Positions 15,787 to 24,398 of a stretch of 36,711 nucleotides of DNA are shown here, piece by piece (the first letter of the stretch is position 1; each line of letters starts with the position of its first letter). The stretch is from the NCBI GenBank assembly GCA_947305505.1, contig CAMZDX010000008.1, positions 1 through 36,711 of the forward strand, written 5' to 3'. This DNA comes from an uncultured bacterium (GTDB lineage: Bacteria; UBP6; UBA1177). Below the pieces are notes generated by a model. It was not told the origin of the DNA. It did no database searches and saw only the letters and a list, made by a program, of their open reading frames with translations. Made by a program: the position numbers and the translations under genes.

Positions 15787-17484
15787 ATGAAAAAATTTAG
15801 TGTTTTGTTTATGGTCATGCTTGCTGCATTCTTCTTTTGCGCATGTGTCGAGGAAGATGACGATGAGGAAGGAGGAACAACCATACCCACTGACAACGAA
15901 AATCATGATGGGAACGGAACTTCTGAAAATACTGATGCAGATATGGATCAGGAACCTACCAACGGCAGTGGAATTTATGTCACCTGCACTCCGGGAGAAA
16001 CCCGTCCGTGTTACGAAGGACCGAGCGGAACGGAAGGTGTCGGTATATGCAAAGCCGGTGTCGCGACCTGCGTTGAAGACGGAACTGACTGGAGCGAATG
16101 CGTAGGACAGGTCACTCCGCAGGCTGAAATATGCAGCAACGGCATAGACGAAAACTGCGACGGCGAGGATATGACTCCGGAAAACGCTATTGATTATGAC
16201 GGTGACGGTTACAACTACTGCACCGGCGACTGCTGCGAAACAGGCTGGGAACCGAACTGCCGCGGGACCGATTCGCCCGAAAGAATAAATCCCGGCGCGT
16301 TCGAAATGGCAGACAACTATGTCGATGACAACTGCAACGGCGAAATCGACGAAGTTGTAAGCTGCGATGAAGGACTTTCTCTGGCGGTAGGAGATTATGA
16401 GGGTAATGCGGTCAAGCTTGCAAAGGCGATGGGTATCTGCGGAGAGCAGCTTGTTTCCGCCGAGATCGGGCTTGCAGGTGAACCTGTAACTGAAATGATC
16501 GACACCAATCCCGATGCGTGCAACCAGGGTGAAAATCAGGGTTGCCAGTACAATCCGACCGAAAGGATGAGCCGCGAAAAACCTTACTACGAAAACGATT
16601 ATCAGACTTTTGCAGTTACCAATGTTTTCGGCACGATGATGAATCCGCTCGAAGGCAGCATGCTTGCCGTTCTTTCGACAGGTCAGTGGAACAGCCCGAC
16701 ACAGAATGCGAGCGTAGCAACTTTGGGGGCAGGCGATATGCAGACGGCAAGTAAAATTCCGGAAGACTGGATCAACATGATGCCTAACTGCGAAATACCG
16801 AAGGCTCCTTCATGCGGCGGTCAGAATCCGCAGGACGGTCTTACAAACCAGTGCTCAGGCAAGGAGATCCCGTCTGTTCAGGATCCGATCATGCTTACTT
16901 TGAAGTTGAAAGTTCCGGCAAACGCAAGGGCATTCGAGTTCAGCCTTTTCTTTATGTCGATAGAATATCCGAGTACGGTTTGCGCAGACAACAACTACAA
17001 CGATTTCTTTGTCGCACTTCTCGATTCGACCTACAACGAGAAAAATCCGGGTGCACAGTATAGAAACCCGTCAGACAAAAACCTTGCGAAAGACGATTTC
17101 GGCAATCCGGTCGGTGTTGACCTTGCTCCGGCAGGACTTTTTAAAGCGTGCAATCCGAACTGCGGCGGCGGAGGTCTTATCGGCAGCATGACGAGCGATC
17201 TCAACAAATGGGGTGCTTGTACCGGTGATGAACTTCTCAACGGAACAGGTTTCGGCACGGACGGCAAGTCGACAATGGTTGCATGCAGCAGCGGTCACGG
17301 CGGCACGGGCTGGCTCAGAGTCGTAGGAAACGTAGAGCCGAACGAGGAAATCACTCTTAGACTCGCTCTCTGGGAACAGGGAACTGTCGGTTACGGCCCT
17401 GACCATTCATGGGATTCGACAGTCGTTCTTGACGGTTTCCAGTGGCTTCCAAGCCCCGAAAAACCTGGTGTTTCGCCTAAATAA
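15787..17484 (+). CDS. Cys-rich surface lipoprotein with MopE-type metal-binding motifs
   Basis: The 565-residue protein has a lipoprotein signal (MKKFSVLFMVMLAAFFFCAC), a Glu/Asp/Asn-rich linker to about 60, a Cys-rich block and a long C-terminal domain. The block contains ICSNGIDENCDGE and DYDGDGYNYC plus VDDNCNGEIDE, the repeats of the MopE-like putative metal-binding motif. MopE of Methylococcus binds copper at the cell surface. The C-terminal 350 residues (YQTFAVTNVFGTMMNPLEGSMLAVLSTG) resemble 'choice-of-anchor' or lectin-like adhesin domains of myxobacterial secreted proteins; this likeness is tentative. A TTGGAGG ribosome site is present. The gene is divergent from the ASPIC lipoprotein. 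A role in adhesion or metal binding is inference. Confidence 0.85.
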   Translation: MKKFSVLFMVMLAAFFFCACVEEDDDEEGGTTIPTDNENHDGNGTSENTDADMDQEPTNGSGIYVTCTPGETRPCYEGPSGTEGVGICKAGVATCVEDGTDWSECVGQVTPQAEICSNGIDENCDGEDMTPENAIDYDGDGYNYCTGDCCETGWEPNCRGTDSPERINPGAFEMADNYVDDNCNGEIDEVVSCDEGLSLAVGDYEGNAVKLAKAMGICGEQLVSAEIGLAGEPVTEMIDTNPDACNQGENQGCQYNPTERMSREKPYYENDYQTFAVTNVFGTMMNPLEGSMLAVLSTGQWNSPTQNASVATLGAGDMQTASKIPEDWINMMPNCEIPKAPSCGGQNPQDGLTNQCSGKEIPSVQDPIMLTLKLKVPANARAFEFSLFFMSIEYPSTVCADNNYNDFFVALLDSTYNEKNPGAQYRNPSDKNLAKDDFGNPVGVDLAPAGLFKACNPNCGGGGLIGSMTSDLNKWGACTGDELLNGTGFGTDGKSTMVACSSGHGGTGWLRVVGNVEPNEEITLRLALWEQGTVGYGPDHSWDSTVVLDGFQWLPSPEKPGVSPK

Positions 17485-17486
17485 TC

Positions 17487-17508
17487 AATTTAAAAGTCTT
17501 AAATTTTT
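17487..17508 (+). terminator. Possible AT-rich terminator hairpin
   Basis: AATTTAA (17487-17493) pairs with TTAAATT (17499-17505) across a 5-base loop and is followed by TTT. The stem is all A/T, so it would be weak. Confidence 0.25.
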
Positions 17509-17529
17509 CTAAAAAACCGAGGTCAATTC

Positions 17530-18711
17530 ATGCTTTCAAAAATGTCGGTTCCTTATCTGCATGATTCTCACAGCCACTTCACGCTTTATGCCGGAATGTT
17601 CAAGTCTATCTGCCTGAAAGAGGTCAAAACCAAAGAGACTGCGCTGAATCTGTTTGCAAAACTTGAGGATGGAAAGCTCAATTCGGCATACGGCTGGAAC
17701 AGCGGATTTTTTTCTTTGACAAAACCGGAACTTAACAAATTTCCACCCCTCATAATCTCCAATCTTTCGCTTCACGGTTTTGTGATGAATGAAGGGGCGG
17801 AAAAGCTGCTCAGACCTGAATTTGAGGAAATCATTGACAACTACGAAAATCAGGAATGGTGCGAGGAACATGTTACCGAACTTCTTCTTTTTTTCGTGAA
17901 GATAATGCCTGCAACTGTTGAAACTATGACGGAATTCGCCGAATTCCTGTTGAAAGAATGCGGAGTTTATGAAATCGAAGACATGCTCCTGCCATCGCAG
18001 GAAATATTTGAAATGATCGAATCTTCGACACTTAAAGAGCGCGTTTATTTCTGGGCTGACATCAACACTTTCCGCACTCTGCCGGAAGCAACAAAAAGAA
18101 AGATCAAAGGAATAAAACTTTTTGCCGACGGCGCTAACGGTTCCTGCACCGCTGCTTTGAGCAAGTCTTATTTAAACGGGAACAAGGGCGTTCTGACGCA
18201 CACTCTGCCGGAACTTGTAGGACTTCTTGAAGAGGCAGCCTCAACTGCTAACGGTGTTGCGATCCACGCTCTGGGAGACATTGCGGGCCGTCAGGTGGTC
18301 GAAGCCGCCGAAACTGTTCGTAAGCACGGAAGTGACCAGTTCATCAGGCTTGAACACGCGCAGTTTATCGATCTTGAAACGGCGAAAAGGGCAAAAAATG
18401 CTGGTATAGTTCTTTCTATGCAGCCCAATTTCACCGAAGATTCTCAGATCTATGCAGACAGGCTGCCGCTTGGTTTTGACGAAATGAACAACCCTTTCAG
18501 AATGCTTATCGACAAAGCTGGTTTTGTTCCGGGAAAAGATATGTTTTTCGGTTCAGACGGAATGCCGCACGGCGTGAAATTCGCGCTTAAACAATCGCTT
18601 TGCCCCGTTTTTGAAGGGCAGAGACTCACTTTGAGCGAATTTATTGCAGGTTACTGCACTGATAAAAAGTACGGCATTTATGAATTTGATCCGACAGAAA
18701 TTTTCGGATGA
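17530..18711 (+). CDS. Amidohydrolase-superfamily metal-dependent hydrolase (YtcJ-like)
   Basis: The 393-residue protein shows the metal-binding pattern of the amidohydrolase TIM-barrel fold: DSHSHF near the N-terminus (HxH), KLFADGANGS around the middle, AIHALGD (His ligand), RLEHAQF (His ligand) and FFGSDGMP (catalytic Asp). This set is that of the amidohydrolase-3 branch. The N-terminal beta-sandwich usually seen in YtcJ proteins is absent, so the protein starts almost directly with the barrel. GAGGT lies upstream of the ATG. ispG starts 7 bases after its stop, so both are probably in one transcript. The substrate is unknown. Confidence 0.85.
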   Translation: MLSKMSVPYLHDSHSHFTLYAGMFKSICLKEVKTKETALNLFAKLEDGKLNSAYGWNSGFFSLTKPELNKFPPLIISNLSLHGFVMNEGAEKLLRPEFEEIIDNYENQEWCEEHVTELLLFFVKIMPATVETMTEFAEFLLKECGVYEIEDMLLPSQEIFEMIESSTLKERVYFWADINTFRTLPEATKRKIKGIKLFADGANGSCTAALSKSYLNGNKGVLTHTLPELVGLLEEAASTANGVAIHALGDIAGRQVVEAAETVRKHGSDQFIRLEHAQFIDLETAKRAKNAGIVLSMQPNFTEDSQIYADRLPLGFDEMNNPFRMLIDKAGFVPGKDMFFGSDGMPHGVKFALKQSLCPVFEGQRLTLSEFIAGYCTDKKYGIYEFDPTEIFG

Positions 18712-18718
18712 GGTGAAA

Positions 18719-19789
18719 ATGAAGAAATCAAGACTCATAACTTTGGGAAAAGTGAAGATCGGCGGCGGCAATCCGCCAGTTATACAAACGATGATAACGA
18801 CCCCTTTGACAAGGCCTGATGAGGCTCTGCGCGAGGCAAACCGCGCGCTAGATCTCGGTTGCGTCGTTGTAAGAACGGCTTTCAAACACATTTCCGAGCT
18901 CGAGGGATTGAAGTTTTTAGTCGAAAATTTCAAAGGAGAAATCATCGCGGACATCCATTTCGACTACAAACTTGCTATTGCCGCGATAGAAGCAGGGGTA
19001 AGCGGAGTGCGCTTCAATCCCGGAAATGTCGGCGGTGAAGAAAATGTCAGAGCGATAATCGAAGCTGCGAAAAAACGCCCCGAACTTGCTGTTCGAATCG
19101 GCGTAAACGGTGGATCTTTGGATAAAAACATCCTAAAAAAATACGGCGGAGTAACCTGGGAAGGCTTGGTCGAAAGTTCGCTTTACTGGGCAGAGTTTCT
19201 TGAAAAAGAACTCGGATTTTTCAACTTCAAAATTTCTGCAAAGGCTTCAAATGTTTCTGAAACTGTCGCGGCGTGCAGAAAAATACGAGAGAACTCCGAT
19301 GCCCCGCTTCATGTCGGGATCACCGAGGCGGGCGGCGGAAAGCACGGAATAATCAAGGGAACTGCCGGGATCGCGATCCTTTTGAATGAAGGCCTGGTCG
19401 ATACTTTCAGGGTAAGCCTCACTGCTCCTATCGAAGAAGAGCTGCGGACTGCCAACATGATTTTGAAATCTCTCGGCATATTAAAAACAGGCGGAGAGCT
19501 CGTAAGCTGTCCCACCTGCGGAAGGACGCACGGAAAAGTTATCGAATACTACAACCGCCTGGAAGCGTGGTTCGATGAAGAAAAGTGGTGGATGAAACCC
19601 GCTCTCAAAGTTGCTGTTATGGGATGCGAAGTGAACGGTCCTGGAGAAGCGCGTGAAGCCGACCTCGGTATCGCGCTCGGCAAAGAGTGCGCCCTTTACT
19701 TCGAAAAAGGGGAGATAGTCAGGAAATTCGATGATCAGGATGAAGCTTTCAATTTCCTGATTGAGAAAATCAAAAAATTTTGGTCGTGA
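18719..19789 (+). CDS. ispG: 4-hydroxy-3-methylbut-2-enyl diphosphate synthase IspG (GcpE)
   Basis: IspG reduces MEcPP to HMBPP in the non-mevalonate isoprenoid pathway, using a [4Fe-4S] cluster. The track start at 18644 overlaps the previous gene; the ATG at 18719 with GAGGTG in front gives a 356-residue protein with the usual N-terminus (GGGNPPVIQTM). Family blocks include VVRTAFKHISE, ADIHFDYKLA, VRFNPGN and the iron-sulfur ligands SCPTCGR and GCEVNGPGE. Length fits the short bacterial form. It implies the DXP pathway in this organism. It follows the amidohydrolase gene by 7 bases. Confidence 0.96.
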   Translation: MKKSRLITLGKVKIGGGNPPVIQTMITTPLTRPDEALREANRALDLGCVVVRTAFKHISELEGLKFLVENFKGEIIADIHFDYKLAIAAIEAGVSGVRFNPGNVGGEENVRAIIEAAKKRPELAVRIGVNGGSLDKNILKKYGGVTWEGLVESSLYWAEFLEKELGFFNFKISAKASNVSETVAACRKIRENSDAPLHVGITEAGGGKHGIIKGTAGIAILLNEGLVDTFRVSLTAPIEEELRTANMILKSLGILKTGGELVSCPTCGRTHGKVIEYYNRLEAWFDEEKWWMKPALKVAVMGCEVNGPGEAREADLGIALGKECALYFEKGEIVRKFDDQDEAFNFLIEKIKKFWS

Positions 19790-19830
19790 TCTCGGGATCT
19801 CGAGATCTCGGGATCCCGGGATTCCGGGAT
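19790..19830. repeat. Five tandem octamers filling a convergent intergenic gap (element copy 2)
   Basis: Between the ispG stop and the O-methyltransferase stop the sequence is five consecutive 8-base units: CTCGGGAT, CTCGAGAT, CTCGGGAT, CCCGGGAT and TCCGGGAT (19791-19830). The last T is also part of the stop codon of the reverse-strand gene. Palindromes GATCTCGAGATC and CGGGATCCCG arise within it. No T-tract follows on either strand. Confidence 0.8.
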
Positions 19831-20459
19831 CAAAGCTTGAGGCTAACCGTCAGCCCGTGCCCTATCGGCAAAATCGTGCTCAAAAGTTTTTTGTGGGCGA
19901 AAACGGCTCTGTTGTAGTCGTGGGTGTAGTCGCCAAGTCCGCTGCGGACGGTTTCGGTCACTCTGAAAAGTGAATCGTCGGCTGCTATTATTCCCCCTTT
20001 TTTGCAGAGTTTGACTGTCGTTTCAAGAAGCATCGGATATAAGTATTTGCCGCAGTCCTGAAAGATGAGGTCGAATTTTTCTCCTTTTTCCAGAAGTTTT
20101 GCAGTCTCAACTTCCGCCTTGCCGTGGATGAGTTCGATGATGTCGCCGTATCCCGATGCGGCGATGTTTTTTTCAGCCTCGGCGAAGATCCTGTCATGAC
20201 CTTCGATCGTGATTATCTTTCCGCCGGTCTTTTTGAGTGCCGAAGCCATCCAGATAGCCGAATATCCGTTGCTCGTGCCGAGCTCCAAGACCGATTTTAT
20301 CTTTTTTGCCCGAATGAGAAAAACGAGAAATTTTCCGACTTCGATCTCAATCATCGGCTGGATGTCGTTTCTGCTTCTGTTCGATTTTTCGAGTTCGTCC
20401 AAAAATTCGGAATCGTGTTTTATGAAATCCCTGAGATACTGCGCCGTTCTTGCGTCCAT
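19830..20459 (-). CDS. SAM-dependent O-methyltransferase (Methyltransf_3 / CCoAOMT-like)
   Basis: The 209-residue protein has the class I methyltransferase fold with motif I VLELGTSNGYSAIWMASAL, the acidic end of strand 2 in IITIEGHD, and FDLIFQDCGKYLYP followed by GGIIAADDSLF, the pattern of the caffeoyl-CoA/catechol O-methyltransferase family. Bacterial members methylate small phenolics or, as TrmR, tRNA wobble uridines. The substrate here is open. The listed start at 20465 is a TTG with no room for a ribosome site; ATG at 20459 has GGAG six bases upstream. It converges on ispG across the octamer repeat. Confidence 0.88.
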   Translation of the reverse strand: MDARTAQYLRDFIKHDSEFLDELEKSNRSRNDIQPMIEIEVGKFLVFLIRAKKIKSVLELGTSNGYSAIWMASALKKTGGKIITIEGHDRIFAEAEKNIAASGYGDIIELIHGKAEVETAKLLEKGEKFDLIFQDCGKYLYPMLLETTVKLCKKGGIIAADDSLFRVTETVRSGLGDYTHDYNRAVFAHKKLLSTILPIGHGLTVSLKL

Positions 20460-20522
20460 AGCCAACTCCTACAAAACAAACCGGCGGTTTATAGATTATA
20501 GATAAAAAAAACAAAAGAATTT

Positions 20523-20531
20523 TGCTATAAA
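20523..20531 (+). promoter_or_regulatory. Extended -10 element for the WD40 kinase gene
   Basis: TGCTATAAA matches the extended -10 form seen also ahead of uvrC and the ASPIC gene. There is no clear -35. It lies about 55 bases before the kinase ATG. Confidence 0.4.
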
Positions 20532-20586
20532 AGTTGAGTTGAAGCTCCTTATGGTTTAAAAAAAGGTGCTTTTTTGAGAGGTCGCC

Positions 20587-23500
20587 ATGAAGCATGTTTC
20601 ACTTAAAAATGATGTGACGAAAACGGTTTCGCTCGATGCAATATCGTCTGATCTTGTTTATGAGCAGGAAGAATCGCAATCGGGTTGGAAATACGATGTC
20701 AAGGAAGAACTCGGGCGCGGCGGAATCGGTAAAGTCATGGTCGCTTTTGACCGTACGATAGGGCGCGAGATCGCTTTGAAAGAGCTTATCAGCAGCAAAG
20801 AAGACGGCAGAATTCCTTCTTTGGACAAAATGAGAAGCGATGAAGCCCGTTTTTTAAGAGAAGCATGCGTCACCGGTCAGCTTGAGCACCCGGGAATCGT
20901 TCCGGTTTATGAAATCGGGCGCAAACCAGATGAAAACCGCTACTACACTATGCGTCTCGTCCGCGGAGTTACGCTTTCTCAGGCAATAAAGGATGCCGGA
21001 ACACTTGAAAAAAGGTTAAGGCTCCTTCCTCATTTCCGCGACATCTGCAACGCGGTCGCCTATTCACACAGCCGCGGAGTAATTCACCGCGACATAAAAC
21101 CCGAAAACATCATGATCGGGGAATTCGGTGAAACAGTTGTTCTCGACTGGGGTTTGGCGAAAGTAAAAGGTGAGGATGACGCCGCAGACAGCGAACTTCG
21201 CGAAGAACTCAATCTTCTCAAAGTCGAAAATATAGGCATGACTGTCAAAGGAAAGGCGATCGGAACTCCGGCATATATGTCTCCTGAGCAGGCGAGGGGC
21301 GACATTTCGGCAATAGACGAGCGTAGCGACATTTACTCTCTGGGAGCTGTTCTTTACGAGATCCTGACAGGCGAGCCGCCTTTTAAGGGGAAGGATGTCC
21401 AGGAAACTCTGGAAAATGTCAAATCGTCTCTTCCCGTTGAAATCACGGTTTATGAGCCCGCTTCTCCGCCGGATCTTTGCGCTGTTGTTGAAAAAACGCT
21501 GACAAAAGACCCTTCCGCACGCTATCAGTCAGCATTGGAAGTTGCAAAAGAAATCGAAAATTTCATGTCAGGCGGCAAAATCGCAGCCTATGAATACAGT
21601 TCCTGGGAAATGTTCAAGCGTTTTGTTTCCAAGAATAAGTCTCTTTCGGTGCTTACCGTGGCGCTTCTTGCCGTTTTGATTTTTGCTTCGGTTGCCGTTT
21701 TCGGTGCTTACCGCGATTCTGTCAGCAATGAAAAGGCTGCTCACCTCAATCTTTCGCTCGGATATCTCGAGTACGCCGAAAAACTTCTCAAAGAGGGAAA
21801 ATATTCCGATTCCGAGATTTTTGCCGCGGCTTCTCTTTACAATTCTCCTTTCAATCCGTTGAGTCCGTGGAGTTATTCTGATTCGTATCTTGCTGAAAAT
21901 ATCGAAGAAAGCCGCGAGCACATGCTTGAAATACAATCGCTGCTTTATCTTTCGCGGGTTTACGGCAACAACGCTTTCAAAGGCAATTTCGCAAATGTTG
22001 ATTTTGATGCGAGAAACATAGCGGTTTCTCCGGGAGCTTCTCTTTTTGCAGTTTCAGGCAAGAAAAAAGAGGTTAAGGTTTATTCGGCTGACGGAACAGA
22101 AAAGTTTACTTTGAACGGTCACAAGGACGAAGTGAGTGCCGTGGCGTTCTCTTCTGACGGCAAATTTATTGCAACCGGAAGCTGGGATAACAACCTTATC
22201 CTTTGGAATGCTTCAAACGGCGCAAAGATAAAGTCACTGCCGACTCTGGCAGGTGAAATCTACGCTCTGTCGTTTTCGCCAGGGAACAAGTTCATTGCTT
22301 TCGGCGGAACAGAAAAAACGCTCTGGGTCGTAAAAACCGACGATCTGACACTCTCTTCCGCAGGCAGGTTTGAGCTCGAAAACACTGTCCGCAGCATAGA
22401 CTGGTCACCCGACGGAAAAAAGATACTTGTTTCAGACAGTTCTGGAAAAATCTATGTCGTAAGGCGGAACGGCATTGAAAAAATTTTCGATTTTCACACC
22501 GAACCGGCAATATCAGTCCGTTTTCTGAGCGACGGGATCCATTTTGTCTCGGCAGGTTACGACAAAAAATTCGTTCTCTGGAGTCTGGTTTTTGATAAGC
22601 CGCTCAATGTCTTCGAGCACTGGGATGCTTTTTTCTCGCTGGATGTCTCTAATGACGGAACGCTTGCCGCAGCCGCAACGCGGGACGGTTCTATAAAGCT
22701 GATAAACCTCGTCACAAGGCAGGTCGACGACCTTCGAGACCACATCGGTTCGGTTTATTCTGTTGCTTTCCTTCCGATGGGAAATTCTCTGGTTTCGGTA
22801 GGAGAAGACCGCTTTATAAAGTTGTGGCGCACCGATTTTACGAAGGAAATGCAGCGTCTGCGCGGACATACGACCTATATTCCGTCTCTTGCATATTCTC
22901 CTGACGACAGATTTCTGGCTTCTTCAAGCTGGGATTACACGATAAAACTGTGGAATATTACGACTGAATCGGCTATTTCCTCTTTCGGTCTTGAAGGAAT
23001 AGTATCTTACAGCCTGGCGTTTTCTCCGGATGGTCAGTTTCTGGCAACGGGTGATTCCGACGGTGCGCTCCGCTTCTGGAATCCGCTTACGGGCAAGATT
23101 ATCTTTTCATATCCGCTCCACACCGATCAGATTTCGGCGATCAGCTTTTTCAACAGAGGAAAAAGCATAATTTCTTCCGGAAAAGACAGGAAAGTGAAGA
23201 TTTTCAATCTGTCCGAAAGGAGTGTCGCAAAAGTTATGGAACACGAAAACCCTGTAAATACCGTGGCTGTATCGGCTGACGGAACACTCGCTGCAAGTGC
23301 AGGCAGAAACGGAGAAATAAACTTCTGGAGCCTTCCGGAAGGTAAACTTCTTTTCGGAACTAAAGGCGGCAGCGGAAAATCTGTTCTTTCGGTTGCAATT
23401 TCGCCCGACAACAAAACCGCGGTTTCGGCGGATGAAGACGGAGTTATCAACAAGTGGGATGTTAAATCGAAAAAAATAGTCGAAACTTTTAAGGAAAATT

Positions 23501-23802
23501 CCGGAGCGGTCAATGCTGTCGCATTTTCGGAAGACGGAAAAATGTTTCTTTCGGCAGGCAGGGAAGTCGTTATCAGAAACACTGCCTATTCGCAGAAGAT
23601 AATGCAGTTCGACCTGCAGTACACAGCCTACAGTGCCGCATTCGAACGCAGCGGAAACTTCTTTGTCGTAAGCGACGGTGCAGTCATCAAACGCTATCCC
23701 GTCATTTCTGAAATGTGGAAACTTGATCCTGAAAAACTTTTGAAAGAGACACAGAAAGAGGCTGGCAAAAAACTCGAAGGTTTCAAACTTATCCCGTTTT
23801 AA
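20587..23802 (+). CDS. Membrane Ser/Thr protein kinase with 14 WD40 repeats
   Basis: The 1071-residue protein starts with a Hanks-type kinase domain (about 38-330): glycine loop LGRGGIGKV, Lys65 in IALKEL, catalytic HRDIKPEN with Asp169, a DWG variant of DFG with Asp187, and GTPAYMSPEQARG. All key residues are present, so it should be active. A single membrane helix follows near 352-374 (SVLTVALLAVLIFASVAVFGAY), then a helical linker. Residues about 465-1050 hold 14 WD40-like repeats by my count, enough for two seven-bladed propellers, presumably outside the cytoplasm. This is a receptor-kinase layout found in Planctomycetes and Myxobacteria. GAGGT precedes the ATG. pncC follows after 9 bases. 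The signal and substrates are unknown. Confidence 0.93.
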   Translation: MKHVSLKNDVTKTVSLDAISSDLVYEQEESQSGWKYDVKEELGRGGIGKVMVAFDRTIGREIALKELISSKEDGRIPSLDKMRSDEARFLREACVTGQLEHPGIVPVYEIGRKPDENRYYTMRLVRGVTLSQAIKDAGTLEKRLRLLPHFRDICNAVAYSHSRGVIHRDIKPENIMIGEFGETVVLDWGLAKVKGEDDAADSELREELNLLKVENIGMTVKGKAIGTPAYMSPEQARGDISAIDERSDIYSLGAVLYEILTGEPPFKGKDVQETLENVKSSLPVEITVYEPASPPDLCAVVEKTLTKDPSARYQSALEVAKEIENFMSGGKIAAYEYSSWEMFKRFVSKNKSLSVLTVALLAVLIFASVAVFGAYRDSVSNEKAAHLNLSLGYLEYAEKLLKEGKYSDSEIFAAASLYNSPFNPLSPWSYSDSYLAENIEESREHMLEIQSLLYLSRVYGNNAFKGNFANVDFDARNIAVSPGASLFAVSGKKKEVKVYSADGTEKFTLNGHKDEVSAVAFSSDGKFIATGSWDNNLILWNASNGAKIKSLPTLAGEIYALSFSPGNKFIAFGGTEKTLWVVKTDDLTLSSAGRFELENTVRSIDWSPDGKKILVSDSSGKIYVVRRNGIEKIFDFHTEPAISVRFLSDGIHFVSAGYDKKFVLWSLVFDKPLNVFEHWDAFFSLDVSNDGTLAAAATRDGSIKLINLVTRQVDDLRDHIGSVYSVAFLPMGNSLVSVGEDRFIKLWRTDFTKEMQRLRGHTTYIPSLAYSPDDRFLASSSWDYTIKLWNITTESAISSFGLEGIVSYSLAFSPDGQFLATGDSDGALRFWNPLTGKIIFSYPLHTDQISAISFFNRGKSIISSGKDRKVKIFNLSERSVAKVMEHENPVNTVAVSADGTLAASAGRNGEINFWSLPEGKLLFGTKGGSGKSVLSVAISPDNKTAVSADEDGVINKWDVKSKKIVETFKENSGAVNAVAFSEDGKMFLSAGREVVIRNTAYSQKIMQFDLQYTAYSAAFERSGNFFVVSDGAVIKRYPVISEMWKLDPEKLLKETQKEAGKKLEGFKLIPF

Positions 23803-23811
23803 GGAGGAAAA

Positions 23812-24288
23812 ATGTCGGAAATAAAAAAATTGGGAGCGATTCTCAAAGAAAAAAATATTAAAATCAGCGGTGCCGAGTCGTGTACCGGCGGCATGGTTGC
23901 AGCTGAAATTACCTCTGTCGACGGTATTTCCGCGGTTTTCAGTGAAAGTTTCGTCACTTATTCAAACGATTCAAAACACAGGAATCTGGGAGTTTCGCTT
24001 GAAACCCTGGAAAGCTTCGGAGCCGTCAGCGAAGAGTGCGCACGGGAAATGGCGCAAGGTGCAGCGGCAAGAAGCGGAGCCGATATCGCGTTTTCAGTCA
24101 CCGGAATTGCCGGTCCTACCGGAGGAACGAAGGAAAAACCCGTCGGAACAGTCTGTTTCGGTATATTTTTTAAAGGGAAAACCGTTTCGAAAACGGCTCA
24201 TTTTGACGGAGACCGCGAAAGCGTCAGAAGAGCTTCCGTAAATTTCGTGATAGAGATGATGATCTCGGTACTTTCAATTGCAGAATAG
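23812..24288 (+). CDS. pncC: Nicotinamide-nucleotide amidase (CinA C-terminal domain, PncC)
   Basis: The 158-residue protein is a free-standing CinA C-terminal domain. PncC deamidates nicotinamide mononucleotide to nicotinic acid mononucleotide, recycling the NMN released by NAD-dependent DNA ligase. Conserved blocks are GAESCTGG with the likely nucleophile Ser23, FVTYSNDSKHRNLGV and SVTGIAGPTGGTKEKPVGTV. AAGGAGG stands before the ATG. It is probably co-transcribed with the WD40 kinase, whose stop is 9 bases upstream. The NAD-dependent ligase gene ligA lies about 830 bases downstream on the same strand. Confidence 0.93.
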   Translation: MSEIKKLGAILKEKNIKISGAESCTGGMVAAEITSVDGISAVFSESFVTYSNDSKHRNLGVSLETLESFGAVSEECAREMAQGAAARSGADIAFSVTGIAGPTGGTKEKPVGTVCFGIFFKGKTVSKTAHFDGDRESVRRASVNFVIEMMISVLSIAE

Positions 24289-24364
24289 GACTTGCGCTTA
24301 GGTTTTTACTGTCTGCGCGATTCGCTAAAAGTTTATAAAAAAGTGCAAAAATTATGATTTTTAT

Positions 24365-24370
24365 TATAAT
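24365..24370 (+). promoter_or_regulatory. -10 element for ankyrin lipoprotein and ligA
   Basis: A perfect TATAAT followed by GCGCCG lies 28 bases before the lipoprotein ATG. No -35 consensus is seen 17 bases upstream. Confidence 0.4.
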
Positions 24371-24398
24371 GCGCCGCTATTTTTTGAGAGAGGTCGTT

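Noticed and set aside
19790-19830. CRISPR-like array
   Set aside because: The units are 8 bases, contiguous and without spacers, and there are no cas genes.
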